Shown here: positions 1-11,340 of the stretch, in pieces
Layout: each line of letters begins with the position of its first letter
Position numbering within the stretch: position 1 is the stretch's first letter
DNA from: Blattamonas nauphoetae
Lineage: Eukaryota; Preaxostyla; Oxymonadida
NCBI GenBank assembly: GCA_033064195.1
Contig: JARBJD010000566.1
Span: forward strand, 1-32,835
Direction of reading: 5' to 3'
DNA length: 32,835 bases
Program-made: the position numbers and the translations under genes
Notes under the pieces: generated by a model
The model's input: the letters and a program-made list of their open reading frames with translations, nothing else
Told to the model about the DNA's origin: nothing
Database searches by the model: none

Positions 1-806
1 ATGGGACAATATTTTGACATCATCGTTCAAAACCTAGAATGGACAATTTCTCAAAATCCGTAAATCCTTCACCAATTGAGATGATATGTATTCTTTAATT
101 GAGATTCTTGAAGTTTTGATCTCCAAGACTGCTCAACTTTCCGATGTGGTGTGATCGAACCATAATTGTGATATTCTGTCAGAGATTTTCTGAAAGGGCG
201 TTTTCCGATTTCGCTGTCTGTCTACTGCAGTTTTGTCATGAATAAAATTGCCATCAGTATTTTGGATACAGTATGTTCTCTCTATTTTGTCATCTCACAT
301 CAATCTAACATATTTGGCTTCTCCGTCGTTTTTCGCGTTGTTCCTCCTCTATCTCACCTGTATGCTCATTTTTCTTTCTTCTATCTCTCTCTCCCAGCAA
401 GACATCCTCACAGTGCTCAACACTTTCTCCTTCCAACGTCCCTTCCCTCAGCTGAGAAAAGCTCAGTGCTTCCCCATCACAGGCTGTGAAGAAAGAAGTG
501 AGATAAAACTCGGTGTGCTCTGCCCTCTAATCTTTGCATCTCTTTGGACATCTCTCAGTCAGCATATCTGCATCCTCGTTGACCAAGCACCCCTCCCACA
601 CGTCTTCACTCCTCTCTCGCCCAACCTCGCCTTCCCCCCTGCCATCAGAGGTTCGATCTTTCCCTCTCCATCATTTTTCCTTCCCTCATTGTAGCTTTTC
701 CGTTCGATCATTTCACGTGATGGAAACTTCGCCTGTGTTGTCATTTCCACGGGATGGATGAAGAACATCAGACAAACGTTCAACACAACAGCCATGACCA
801 ATCTGA
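1..806. other. Unassigned 5' region, possible upstream exons
   Basis: No gene is supported here on its own. The stretch alternates short open pieces with CT-rich blocks that look like introns: for example a GTATGT donor at about 271 followed by a pyrimidine tract ending in CCCAG near 400. The pieces from 400 to 540 could be early exons of the LCAT-type gene that becomes recognisable at about 807, but I see no family motif in them. The opposite strand gives nothing convincing. Confidence 0.3.
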
Positions 807-2443
807 CAGTACCCATTTCAACGTTCATGTGAAAGACTTCGGCAGATTGTTTGTGTGCCTCTACCCACTTTTCATCCCCTCATCCTCCATCACTGTCTTC
901 CATTCCTCCCAACTTCTCCTTCACTCTCATTTCTGTTCCTATAGGGCGTCAATTTCCTCAACAGCTGACTGGACAAACTCACGAGAGCTCTTTCCGAAGC
1001 AGGCTATGTCGAGCGGAAGTATCAGAACGCTGCCCTGTGTGTCCCTCAATCTCTCTCATTCTTTCTTTTCTTCATACTTCTTTTCTCGTCTAGGTTAGTA
1101 TGATTGGAGACTCGTCAATGTCAACGACAACCCAACCTTTCCGTCTGACAAAGATCTCAAAACGCGAGATCGAACCCGCCTTCCGCGCGTGTGTCCCCTC
1201 TTCCCCATTCCTCACAGTAACAACAACAAGAAGGTCGTGCTGTGCGGGCACAGTACAGATGACATTATCACCTACCGCTTTCTGACAAGTAGCGTCGTAG
1301 ACCAGTCCTGGATAGACACATACATCTTTGCTGTCATCACTTCGGGTGCTCCCTTCGGTGGTGCTCCAATGGCGGATGGGTTTTCAGCGTCACCACGAAA
1401 GTGACTGTTCTCATGGGTATGCTGGGAGAGCTGAGCCTTCTTTAGGTATTATTGATGATTCACACCATTTTTCTGTTGTACTCGTTCATTCTTTGTCGTT
1501 CTTTCCATCGCAGGTAGGAGCATCCACAATCAGTACTCTGACGCAAGATTGCGCCTGTCTGCACTGGATGATCCCCAACAAGAACACCTTCGACGACGAC
1601 TGCGTCGTTGTCCGGCTCAAAAGTGTGCTTTCCACTTCATCCTTCATCTTATTGACCATTTTCGTTCACATCTTCAAATCACCCACAATCCTCTCCCCGT
1701 CTCTCCTCTGTCATCTCCTCCCTTCCCCACTCTCTCCTTCTCTAACTCTCCCATCTCTCCCATCTTGCAAAGGTGACAATGTGTGCAAAATCTTAATGAA
1801 GAACATGACGTGGACTGACAACCAAGGCAGGCAAGGCCTGTGTGAAGACAGCCGTCCAACGCACACGAAACAACACCGACCAGCCTCTCGTCCTACCGAA
1901 GGTGATGACACACGTGATGTACTCGATTGGTCTGTATTCCTCCTGTTTCTGCCATTCCCATGCTCTCTCCATCATTCTCCGTTTATCTTGCCTTTTCTGC
2001 CCATCATTCGTGTTTCCTTCTTTTCTGATCTTCTTCATCGTCGTTAGGTATCAATGCCACTGCCGGTGTGATTCTGAATGCAACCAGTCAGCGCTGGTCG
2101 TCAGACACGCATTCTGATTACTACATGGATGGTGATGGCACAGTTCCGACTGTTTCACTCAGTAGTGTGTCTCTTTCCCGTTCCATCTCTCTCTGTGCCC
2201 TTTCTTGCCATTCTTCTTGCTCTCCCTTCCCTCGCCTTATTCTCCCTCTTTTCTCGTCCTTCGCAGTCACCCCACTGGTGGAGAGACACCTCGCTCGTTT
2301 AGTTCCACACATACCGTGGCTGTGACCACATAGGCATTCTTCAAGATGCCGTCCCCATTACCCGTATTTTGGACATCATTGCCCAGGCAACTGCCGAGGA
2401 AATGGAATATGATGACTCACTCAACCCTCCCGACTTTTTTTAG
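807..2443 (+). pseudogene. LCAT/PDAT-type acyltransferase or phospholipase, multi-exon, probably decayed
   Basis: This is recognisable as the LCAT family of alpha/beta-hydrolases (acyl transfer or phospholipase on membrane lipids; members act in the secretory pathway or vacuole). The landmarks come in family order: HFNVHVKDFG (about 814-843), a helix ending LSEAGYVERKYQN (to about 1030), YDWRL (1099), the nucleophile elbow GHSTDD (serine codon 1252-1254), SGAPFGG (about 1340), GDGTVP carrying the acid residue (2131-2148), and DHIGIL carrying the histidine (histidine codon 2327-2329). CT-rich intron-like blocks separate the exons at about 850-945, 1040-1098, 1446-1513, 1623-1772, 1930-2046 and 2167-2266. 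Odd points: the elbow normally reads GHSxGG, but both glycines are aspartates here; TGA at 966-968 and TAG at 2300-2302 lie in frame; and the frame slips between 1365 and 1446. I am fairly sure of the family and less sure that the gene is dead, because the triad residues survive. Confidence 0.65.
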
Positions 2444-2798
2444 CCGTCTATGTTCTTTCACCACACCTTTATCCTACTGCCTTTACCATTCTGTACTTAC
2501 AGAGAGTTCCATGCTTTTACTAAATACTGGACCGACATGGTGTCTAGACTATTGTGGAGAGACGTATCTTGATTCTATCCAGAGTCATCGAATCCTAATA
2601 CTCCGTCATGAGGGCCGATCCATTCTCATCCTCCGTGTCATCCTCCATCTACTCATGGATAATACCTCCAACCAAAGCGAAAGCCAAAGTAGCTGCTGCT
2701 AATCAGGCTAAACTAAAGACTTCTACGGCACCGAAGACAAAATAGAAGACGCAAGGATCCACCCCAGTCACATCACTACATCGCACTCCGTCACACCC
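2444..2798. other. No gene seen
   Basis: This follows the TAG at 2441-2443 that closes the LCAT-type reading. It holds only short open frames with no recognisable motif on either strand, and may be 3' flank or intron. Confidence 0.4.
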
Positions 2799-3400
2799 GA
2801 ATGTCTCAGTGAAACGAAGTCATGCTCTTGGCCCAGCGGACCAGGTCAAACAAGCTCTCTCAGCACAATCGACGCTGCCACCGTTGAGTTCGAACATCAA
2901 GACTCTCCAAATGTTGCTGCCAATCAATGAAAAATAGGAGACGTCCATGCATAGTGTTGTTGAGGAAACATTCGTTTCGATATGTGACTTGTCTCAAGGA
3001 ACAACTGACGAAAAGATTCACCTCGTCAAACCACCCACTCTCCCTGTCCTCATCTGCTTGCTTGAACACCCTAACATGGACATCACACATGAATTCGTCA
3101 CAACGTTGCACAATATTATCCTCGCTGGCGCCCTGATGATACCGGACAACGAATCACACACAGTTTTTGACAAAAAAGGAAGATTCTGGAAATTTACCAA
3201 GAATTTTACAGTCGTGAACGAGGAAGGCTTTTGAGGACAGTAAACGTACAGCTGCGAATACGCTGTGCGTTCTTCACAGAATGAAATTGCTGGACGATGA
3301 GTTCAAGCCGATCATCGCCACGCTTTCCGCTGAAATTGCAAACGGAGAAGATAATAAGAAATCCTACGCACTTCAAGCAGTCCCATCTCTGACTGACATC
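2799..3400 (+). pseudogene. Alpha-helical (HEAT/armadillo-like) protein fragment, broken
   Basis: I do not recognise the family. One frame runs from about 2799 to 3234, interrupted by a single TAG at 2935-2937. It reads as amphipathic helices (ADQVKQALSAQ, then VEETFVSICDLS, then LPVLICLLEHPNMDITHEF). The following block, about 3232-3400, lies in another frame and continues the style (KRTAANTLCVLHRMKLLDD, then ATLSAEIANGEDNKKSYALQ). Repeating 30-40 residue helix pairs suggest an alpha-solenoid scaffold, but no diagnostic repeat is clear. The frame change near 3232 and the stop mean it is either decayed, spliced in a way I cannot resolve, or affected by sequence error. Its length is short for a solenoid protein, so it is probably partial. 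Confidence 0.35.
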
Positions 3401-5086
3401 ACTGGTCTACATTTATTCATTCCTCCTCATTCAATCACAATCTCTCACTGTTTCTTCGTTGAAAACCACCGGCTCTTCTTGACGCGAGTATTTTGCAGCA
3501 AAAGACAATCAAACACTCAGACGAAACGTGTTCAATTCCATCTTCGGCCTCAACTGAGTTTCGGATTACGTTTAGCAACGATTTTGCCACTCAGACAGTT
3601 TCTCCATCATTGCTGTCAATCGACGCCCACTCGCTCCCACCTCCTCGCTTTCTAACTTATCTCCACCCACCAGTCACTTTACACAACCCTGAAACTCTCT
3701 GCTTTGCCTCCATCGCAGACAAGTGTTGTCCAGTCGTCGAATGAGATTCAAGTCAAGTGAACTCTATTCTTCTTTTATTGGCAAAACACCACTCCTCCTC
3801 ATCTTCACGTACCTCTTTCCCAACCTCACCGTTTCTGTCGCTGTGATTCAGCCAGGCTCATCACTTCCTTTCGTTTCTCAAACTCCACAACATCTGAAGA
3901 TAAACACACAACGATCACTTTTTACATCGCTTGGTGAATGCTACTTTCATGTTTCACCACTTTGGGAGTTCTGAACAACGACACTTTTCATTTTTTTCAT
4001 TGGAATCCAACTTAGCGTAACTTGGGATGATTCGTTCATATGGAATGACCAATAAGTGATCAAGATGACCAGCAATGAAGTGAAAGTACGGCAAATTCCC
4101 GGATACATTACGATCGTGCTCGTTCAATCAGTCCTCATTCCAATTCTGTCCTCCAGTTGGCGGATGGTTACCATTTCCGTGAAAATGAAGCAGAAGCTAT
4201 GGGGAAGGTTTTCACGGGCGGTATCATCACAAATTCTCCTCACCACATTGAAATTGTGTCTGATCGTTCTCTCCCCTCTGGGTTATCCAATCCACCTTTA
4301 AACGACCGGAAAATGAAGCTTAAATGTCGCAGACCCTCAATAGATCATGAAAGGTGTTCTCTTGATCTGTAGATCCATTTTACGGCCCTGCCAACGAGAT
4401 CAAGTAATTTCAGCTCATTTCGTCAATTTTGTCATTGATTTAATTTTATGAAAAACTATCGAGAGAAAAAAGATCGATGGTGAAGTTTTATGAGAGAGGA
4501 ATGTGCGCTAGAAACGAAAAGAACGAAGATAGCGTCAGATTCTGAGTTTATCCAGAAGGATCGAGTCATTCATCGAGGAGGAGAAGGAGCATGATGTGAT
4601 TTGGAGGGATTCTGCGAACGAGAGAGATGAAAAGAGCAGGGTGTTCGCGTTCGCTGTGTTCTTTCCATCCTCCTCCCAATAACCATCAGCAGACATATCC
4701 TTGGGAACGAACGAACTGGAAACTGAGACAGTACTTCGATGGAGAACTCTACGATCATTTCCTTCACCAGAACTGGTCTTCTTCAGTAAGGTTGCGCAGT
4801 ACAGATGACATAAACAGCCGGTAGAAGATATTCATCAACGTGAGGGATGGAAGACGGCGTGGAGCGATGGCAGACAAGACTGCTCACTGTTGACGATAAG
4901 CTATCGTCTTGCAGCTGATGAAAAATGAGGAGTTCATTGTTCTTCACTTTCTGCTCTGAGGACGATGAAGAGCGGTGGAGAGTAAGAGTGGAGGACAGGA
5001 GATAAGGTGAGCTGCCAGGAAGTTTAACAGCATGGGGAGTCCGTCAGAGCAGGCGACACAGTTGCTGCAGTTGGCGAGTCGCATTG
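3401..5086. other. Unresolved fragments, no confident gene
   Basis: Two pieces may once have been exons on +. The first is about 3490-3600 (reads QQKTIKHSDETCSIPSS). The second is about 4150-4300, after a possible CTCCAG acceptor, and reads LADGYHFRENEAEAMGKV then GGIITNSPHHIEIVSDRS. The second looks protein-like but I cannot assign it. From 4400 to 5086 the minus strand has short helical stretches (for example DGLPMLLNFLAAHLISCPP, about 5045-4990) that may be the far 3' end of the minus-strand gene that follows, but several stops intervene. Confidence 0.3.
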
Positions 5087-8000
5087 TCATTCAGTGCATG
5101 AGGGGAGATATGATAGCTGCTTTCTCTCTATTTCCTGTCTCTTCCTCTCCTTTTCTTCTTCTTCCATCTGCATCTGCTTATCCTCTCGCTCTCTCTTCAC
5201 TTTCATAATCTCCCGCCTTGCCCTTTCGATTTGATCCTTTGGTTTCGGTGGGAATGGATTGGCTTCTTCTCGCTCCTTACTCGCTTGAGCCCTCGCTCGC
5301 ACGATATGCTTGAGCTGTTACTCAAGTTGATCCTCCCTCTTCTTCTCTTCCTTCCTCCACCTCTTCTCCCACACTCATCCGTGTTGTTTTCAGATGACTG
5401 TTCAAAAGCATTGATTTCTCGCCAGCTGTGACAAATAGCGGCTCGATGCTGAACTCGTCGAATCCAACCACTGACATCTCGAACGCGTTTGGTGCCCGTT
5501 TAGTCTCGTCCAAGCCAGTCGAGCAGAGAGGAGGGAAGAAGACGACGATCAGCTCGGATTGGGCGTTGTCGACGATGCGAGTGGGATTCAGAGTGACAAG
5601 CTTGATAGTTCTTGTCTTCATCTCTTTTCGGATGAACGAGAGGAGACTGTCGATCATGAATTTGACAACGACCTTCTTCCTCTCCTTTTCTCCTCGTTCA
5701 TCACTCTTTCCCACTCCGACTTCATTCCAACCAGTGAGTTCACAATAACAAGTCCGATATGTTGTGTCATCAGCTCAAACTCATTCTGCTTCCCTCCCTT
5801 CCTCTCATTCTCCATCCACCCACCCAAAAACACAATGGTGTCCACCAAATCCCAAACATGCGAATACGAGTGCCACTCAGCATCGAAATCTGGTGGAGAC
5901 TGGACATTGTGGTTGGAGTGACAAGGAGTGTGGTGTGAGGTGTCTGTATGAATAGGAGAGGAGAGAGGGTGCTTTGTGGAGAGAGGCGAAGACCCGGGAG
6001 TGTGTTGGGAAGACGGACACTCCTGATTCTGTTCCATTTCGTCTGGTTGAGCAGTTGCGTCTTCGTCTTCCTTCGCTTCTGGTTCACCACCATCTGTCTT
6101 TTGTTCTTTTCCTCCTTCCTGCGGGGGTGGATCTTTCTCCGCTTATCCTTTGCCTGTCGCTGTTTCCTCTTCAGTCTTCGTTTGAAACTCTTCGATTATC
6201 CCCTCCCCTTCTTGTTCTTGTTGTTGTGGCTCTTCTTTCACTTCCTCTCCCCCTCTCCACTTGCCTCTTCCTCTCCATCTTCCTTCTCCTCCCATTCTCC
6301 CTCCTCAACCATGAACACATCGGTTCCTTCCATCCTGCCCGGATTTCCATCCGTCAGGAATGAGATTGGAATAGTTCGTTGTCGTCATCAGCTTGTTCTT
6401 TTGGCTCGTCTTGTTCAGCGGCTGGTTTGGAATTCTGTGCTTCTGTTTCGCTCATCTTCTCTTCAAACGCACTTACGCTCTTCCTTGTCTCTCGTCGCTT
6501 TCTGGTCGACAACACACCAACTGCCTTCACCTGATTCCTGGTTGAACTGGGTACAGCCACGTGGGTGTTGGTGAGGAGGGAGGAGAGTGTGAGAACACAC
6601 AAATCAACCTCTCCCGCCCCACACACTTTGTTCGCCAATCTCCGTTGCAGAAGAGTGGAGAAGGGCAGAAGAGGAAGACTTGGGTGGCAGTGAGCAGCGA
6701 GTCTAAAAAGATGGGAGGGTGCAGAAACGCCTTCTTTCCGTCGAGGAGAGTGTGTGCGAGGTCAAAAAAACCACTTCAGCTTCGGATTGATGTTGGGCAC
6801 GTCGGAAAAGAGACAAGAAACTGGAAGAGGAGTGAAAGGCGGGGATCCTTTGTATGGAGGAGAGAGTAGAAGATGTGGACGAAAGACTTGATTCCAGTCA
6901 AGGTCAGTTGCCAATTTTGAAGCAGAGACACAAATCTGAGCAATGACACGAACGAAGAAACTGTTGTGGGTTCCCTTTCGACAAGTGAAGCGAATACAGT
7001 CCAAAGGTGCAGGAGGAACGAAATAGATCGTTGCAGAAGCGGAACAGATAGTACGAAGAGCGATTCATATTTCTCCGGGATGCTGTCGAGTGTAAGAGAT
7101 GATTGGATAGCCGTTGACACAAGTTTGTGTGTATGTTCTTCTGTCTTTTTTTCAACCACTTTCAGAAGGGTACTGGTGACTTCAGAGAGGAGGTCGGCTT
7201 GAATGAGCGGTGGAAAGGCTAATTCCGATCCATCAAGTCTGGTCCTTCGTTGAACTCGCTCGACGACAGCCAAGATCGCTTCATTCACCCGGATGAAGTC
7301 CTCCCATCTGTTTTCGAACAATAGTCCAGAGAAAGAGGCAAAAACGTGAACATTAGGAGCTTGCTCAGGCTGACCAAAAGTGTCGTGAAATCTGGAGCCA
7401 ACGTTGGTCGTAGAGATCTTTGGGTGAGGAGGATGGAGAGGAACGAGTTGTTGTTTAGTAGGTCAGTTTTTGTAAGTTTTAGCTGGTTCGGGTCAAGGCC
7501 AGTGAACCACTACCACAACACGGCCGAGTGAGGTGAGAACGAAAGAACAGGAAGCTTGACGCTGTCTGATCTTGATTGATAGCCACTAGTTGTATTAATT
7601 GTTCGAAGACATCGTTTGTTTTGTCGAGCTCGAGCATAGACTCGGAAAATGTGATCTGACCAGCTGATGAATACTCTGCGACGATGTCGGAGGAGTTCGT
7701 GATGCTGAGAGTGAGAATTTGAGCGATAAATGAGATGGTAGTGCTGTCATCTCCACATAGTTTGACAATTTCTTCCGAGTGGTTGAGAAAGAGTATGGAG
7801 GAAGAGATGGAGTGGGTTTGGTATTGTTCTTCGTCTACAAACTCAAACAGGAGTTGGAGCTCAAATGGCTTGAATGTGAGCAGTTCTACCACTTCCTGTG
7901 TTTGTAAGCCGAAAGAGTATTCGAACATCAAGACGAGAAGATCAGGTGATGTTTGTGCGTGACTGAGAGTTTGTGAGTCCAAAAAGGGCCGGTTTGGGGA

Positions 8001-8490
8001 ATTCCGAATGTTTGAATGGCTGAATGGACTTTTTGGGGAGTTTTTGTTTGTGAAATTGATGAATGGAGTGAGATGAGGAGTCCTTCCACTGGTTCTTCTT
8101 CTGAACGAAGGAAATGGAGTGAAAATGGGAAGGAGGGAAAATAACAAACGCGAATAAGAGAGCTGGTCAATCATTTCAGAGATGAGATCGATCCAAAAGT
8201 CAGCAGAGAGTTTGGCAAGGGGTTTGATGGTATTTTATATCGCTAGGCGTGATTGGTTTCTGACAATGTTTAAATTTGTCAAAAGACTGCTCAAATGCGA
8301 ATATTTCCGATTCTTAGAGAGGAATTGGCAGAGTGTGGAGTCCGATAGAGTCGAGATTGTCTGTTTGGGAGTGGAAGGCGACATTCAAATCACAAACAGG
8401 AGAATCTGCAAGGCGTGTGTGGAGGGCGACTGACACTCGTCGAGGAGGGTGATTGGGCATGTTTTGACGGACGGGAGAAGGAGAGTTCAC
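5087..8490 (-). CDS. Large unidentified alpha-helical protein with acidic linkers and C-terminal coiled coil; frame interrupted
   Basis: Function unknown. On the minus strand several long open blocks follow one another in one consistent style: 8234-7479 (FWIDLISEMIDQLSYSR, then FELQLLFEFVDEEQYQTHS), about 7515-7325 in a second frame (NSFLSILLTQRSLRP), and 7321-6776 (FENRWEDFIRVNEAILAVVE, then FVSLLRFVSLLQNWQ). Next come an E/Q/P-rich low-complexity linker around 6500-6050, a helical block 5900-5400 (HVWDLVDTIVFLGGWMENE), and a highly charged coiled coil 5302-5087 (EREDKQMQMEEEEKERKRQ). The layout suggests a solenoid scaffold, perhaps of the kind seen in ubiquitin-ligase or vesicle-coat subunits, but no catalytic domain or U-box is visible. 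The step at 7320-7321 is restored by one extra T on the minus strand (AT-T-G run), giving LSLDYLFENRWEDF. In-frame TAA lies at 8237-8235, 6145-6143 and 5320-5318. The true start is not clear; the open frame runs upstream of the first ATG at 8174. Confidence 0.4.
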
Positions 8491-8589
8491 GCCGGTGATG
8501 TGGCAATGCTGGTGGAACATAAATTGGTGCGGTCAACGTTTGATGATGCCAATGACGCTATTTGTGGAGAAGTGGAGGTGGGAAGAGGG

Positions 8590-9030
8590 AAGTTTGTGAT
8601 GGGATGGGGGAAGGAAGAGGGAAGTTTGTGATGGGATGGGGAAGGAAGAGTTTGTGATGGGATGGGGGAAGGAAGAGGGGAGTTTGTGATGGGATGGGGA
8701 AGGAGAATGAGGGAAGTTTGTGATGGGATGGGGGAAGGAAGAGGGGAGTTTGTGATGGGATGGGGGAAGGAAGAGGGGAGTTTGTGATGGGATGGGGGAA
8801 GGAAGAGGGGAGTTTGTGATGGGATGGGGGAAGGAAGAGGGGAGTTTGTGATGGGATGGGGGAAGGAAGAGGGGAGTTTGTGATGGGATGGGGGAAGGAA
8901 GAGGGGAGTTTGTGATGGGATGGGGGAAGGAAGAGGGGAGTTTGTGATGGGATGAGGAAGGAAGAGGGAGTTTGTGATGGGATGGGGGAAGGAAGAGGGA
9001 GAGTTTGTGATGGGATGGGGAGAAGAGATG
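8590..9030. repeat. Purine-rich minisatellite, about 14 copies of a 32-nt unit
   Basis: The core AGTTTGTGATGGGAT recurs 14 times, mostly 32 nt apart, with GGGGGAAGGAAGAGG as the other half of each unit. The copies from about 8714 to 8938 are nearly identical and exactly 32 nt apart. Edge copies are 25-34 nt long and vary. The + strand is almost free of C. Because 32 is not a multiple of three and the unit holds no stop on the minus strand, all three minus frames stay open and give the same 32-residue repeat (SQTPLFLPPSHHK). Those long open frames therefore follow from the repeat and are not evidence of a gene. Runs GGG, GGGGG and GGGG in each unit could favour G-quadruplexes, though some loops exceed seven bases. 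Confidence 0.95.
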
Positions 9031-9059
9031 GGATGGGGCCACCAGTGATAGGAGAGCAA

Positions 9060-9205
9060 TACGAGGTGGATTGGAGGTGGGAAGCGAGGTGGATTGGAGG
9101 TGAGGTCATTCGAGGTCGAGGTGGATTGGAGGTAAGGGATTGGAGGTGAGGTCATTCGGGGTTGATTGGAGGGGAGAAGCGGGTCGTTCGAGGTGGATTT
9201 ACAGA
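9060..9205. repeat. GA-rich imperfect repeat of GAGGTGGATTGGAGG type
   Basis: This is a short array next to the 32-nt minisatellite. GAGGTGGATTGGAGG or close variants occur about six times, and GAGGTCATTCG twice. On the other strand it reads CACCTCCAATCC, close to the CACCTCCACTC motif that fills the pyrimidine tract beyond the transposon, so the two tracts are related in inverted orientation. Confidence 0.7.
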
Positions 9206-9342
9206 GCTGATGTGGTTGAACATATGAACGAAAACTGACTTGTGGGTTGATTGAGACCTTTGTTGTCTCTTAGTGTCGCATCCCAACACATTTTCTCCTC
9301 TGCTTCAAAGAATCCAATTTCCCATCATACATTCTCTCTGAG

Positions 9343-11297
9343 ATGCAATCTATTTTAGAATACAACCGAAAGCCTCCTTCGACCATCAGTACTCATGGGG
9401 GGGAGATTCATGCCTTGTTGACAAGACAACATGAGAAAAATCCAGCTGCTCCCCTCATCAGGGCACTGGATAGCAGACATGACCTGCAGGAGGTAAAGCG
9501 GCAAGTCGAAGCTCATTATAATCGTTTGCTTTCTCTCATATTGATTCTTTCTCTCCTTAGATAATTTCACCTCACTTTTGTCATCTCTTTCTCATTATTA
9601 CAATGAAATGAGGAATAAAGATGAAAAAGTTCGATTAATGCAGTGCGTCTCGCAAGTCCAAACACTTCGCGAGACCAAAGCACTGGGGTTCGACGTCGAG
9701 GAGGGGGCGTTTAATTATGCCCGCTCCCGATTCGACAGAATCGGTGGGAAACCCCGAAAGCCCACTCGATGTCGACCAGCTTCGAAGCAGGTATTAGTAC
9801 TCATTTTATTCACAATTTTTCACAGACCATCAACATTCACGACGACATCGAATTAATGAAGGCGATAGAAGACAACACTTCGCCTAGTTGTGAAAACCAG
9901 GTCCGAAAGTCAAAAAAATCGACAAAAATTAGTTGCCTTCTTTTTCTTTTCATTCGTTTTTCATCAGCACCATCCATCGTCGATACACTGGACGATGACG
10001 ATGTCGATTTCCTCCTCGCTTCTCCTCGTCTCACACAACAATCCATTCCTCTTCCCTCACAATCTGATATGGTCACAATTCACAACAGAACGTCAGAAAT
10101 CCGTCTCCTCGAAACAACCAAAAAGGACTTACATCACAAGCTCGTGGAACAGGGTAAAACAAGTATGTCATATTCTTCCTTTTGTAAGAAAACCAAAAAA
10201 ATACTTCAAAAACCAAAGAAAAGAACAGACCTCTGCTCTATTTGTGAGCGGGGGAAATATCTGTTAAAAAAACAAGAAACACTAAAAGCAACACACAAGA
10301 AACTAAATCAAAAAGAAGAAAATGAATTGAAAACAATTGAAAAACACAAAAAAATAGCAGAAACACAAAGAAACTTTTACAATACTTCCACTTCATCCAT
10401 CGACGATGACTCTTTAGTCATCGTCATGGACTTTAAAGAAAATTGGCACTTGCCACTCTCAAACACCCAAATTGGTCATGATTTTTATTCCCAGGTTTCA
10501 GTTTCTCATTTGTGCATTACTTGTTTCACTTCACAACATTCTGTCATTACCAAAACACATCACAATTTCATATCACCCGTGCTTTCGCACGACCATCGTT
10601 TTGTTCAAGAATGTCTTTCCACTTTATTTGCACTTCCTTCATATCATTCCAAATCACATGTCACTGTATTTTCGGACACTGGTCCACATTTTCGGAACCA
10701 GTTTGTCCTTGGTTTCTTTTTGTCTTCATTAAACCCTCTTTTTTCAGAGAAGAGGGTATGTTACTCTTTCTTCGCCGAGCAACACGGCAAAAATTGTTGC
10801 GACTCCGAGTTCGGAGTCCTTTCCACTTTCGTTTCTAATCATCTCACAACCCCCATCCGCTCCTCGGATGAACTTTTCACTTTCTTTGATAGTCACACTG
10901 ACTCTCTGAATTCATCGGAGAGAAACACCGTCCACTCTTTTCACAAGTTTGTATTTTTTTCATATCTTTCATATTTCTCCATTTTAGACATGAGGTCTTT
11001 CCAGATGACCATAGTTACTTTCGAGTAACAATTACAAGAATGAAGGATTATTTAGGGTTTTTACGAAAGGGTGCCTCCCTTACAGGGGCACCTGTTTGCG
11101 TTAATTTCTCATCATTTTCATATCTTCTCGAATATTCTCAGAAGAGAGGCAGAGACAACAGAGTGAGAAAGATTTTCGAGAAGGAGGAGGTGGAAAGAGA
11201 GGAGGAGCGCGGATTGAGTTCAGAATTGGGTGACAAAACTTCATTTCGCTTTTCATTTTTAAATACTGCTACAAACACAACATCTCGTTCCACCTAA
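9343..11297 (+). mobile_element. DNA transposon: spliced DDE-like transposase, apparently intact
   Basis: Probable cut-and-paste transposase acting on DNA in the nucleus. The ATG at 9343 opens a reading that stays in frame when GT...AG introns are removed at 9524-9560 (37 nt), 9791-9825 (35 nt) and 10947-10987 (41 nt). A further intron at 9932-9967 (36 nt) is optional, since it keeps frame either way. The product is 601 or 613 residues. Features in order: basic N-terminus, D-rich linker, CSIC zinc-like pair near 10230 followed by a K/E coiled coil, then a catalytic core with VMDFKENW (Asp codon 10429-10431), SPVLSHDHRFV, VTVFSDTGPHFRN (Asp codon 10675-10677) and EQHGKNCCDSEFG (acidic codons 10777, 10801, 10807). 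The HGK..CD signature matches a transposase-like family I remember from animal genomes with the pattern DFxEN...SD...HGKxxCD, but I cannot name the superfamily. I did not find convincing terminal inverted repeats or a target duplication. The ORF is whole, so the insertion may be young. Confidence 0.65.
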
Positions 11298-11340
11298 ATC
11301 AACACCTCTTCACTTCACCATTACCCGACTTTCTCTGCCA

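Noticed and set aside
2799-8490. A variant genetic code with TAA/TAG read as glutamine (known in the oxymonad Streblomastix) would rescue several genes
   Set aside because: The clean genes (13507-20644 and the receptor) use CAA/CAG throughout without any internal TAR over some 3,500 codons, the three armadillo paralogues all end at an aligned TAG, and some broken genes also contain TGA. Standard code plus decay or error explains more.
8590-9030. CRISPR-like array because of the constant 32-nt unit
   Set aside because: Units are directly adjacent with no unique spacers, and the host is a eukaryote.
8487-9155. Three overlapping minus-strand ORFs of 169-222 codons
   Set aside because: They are the same 32-nt minisatellite read in three frames.
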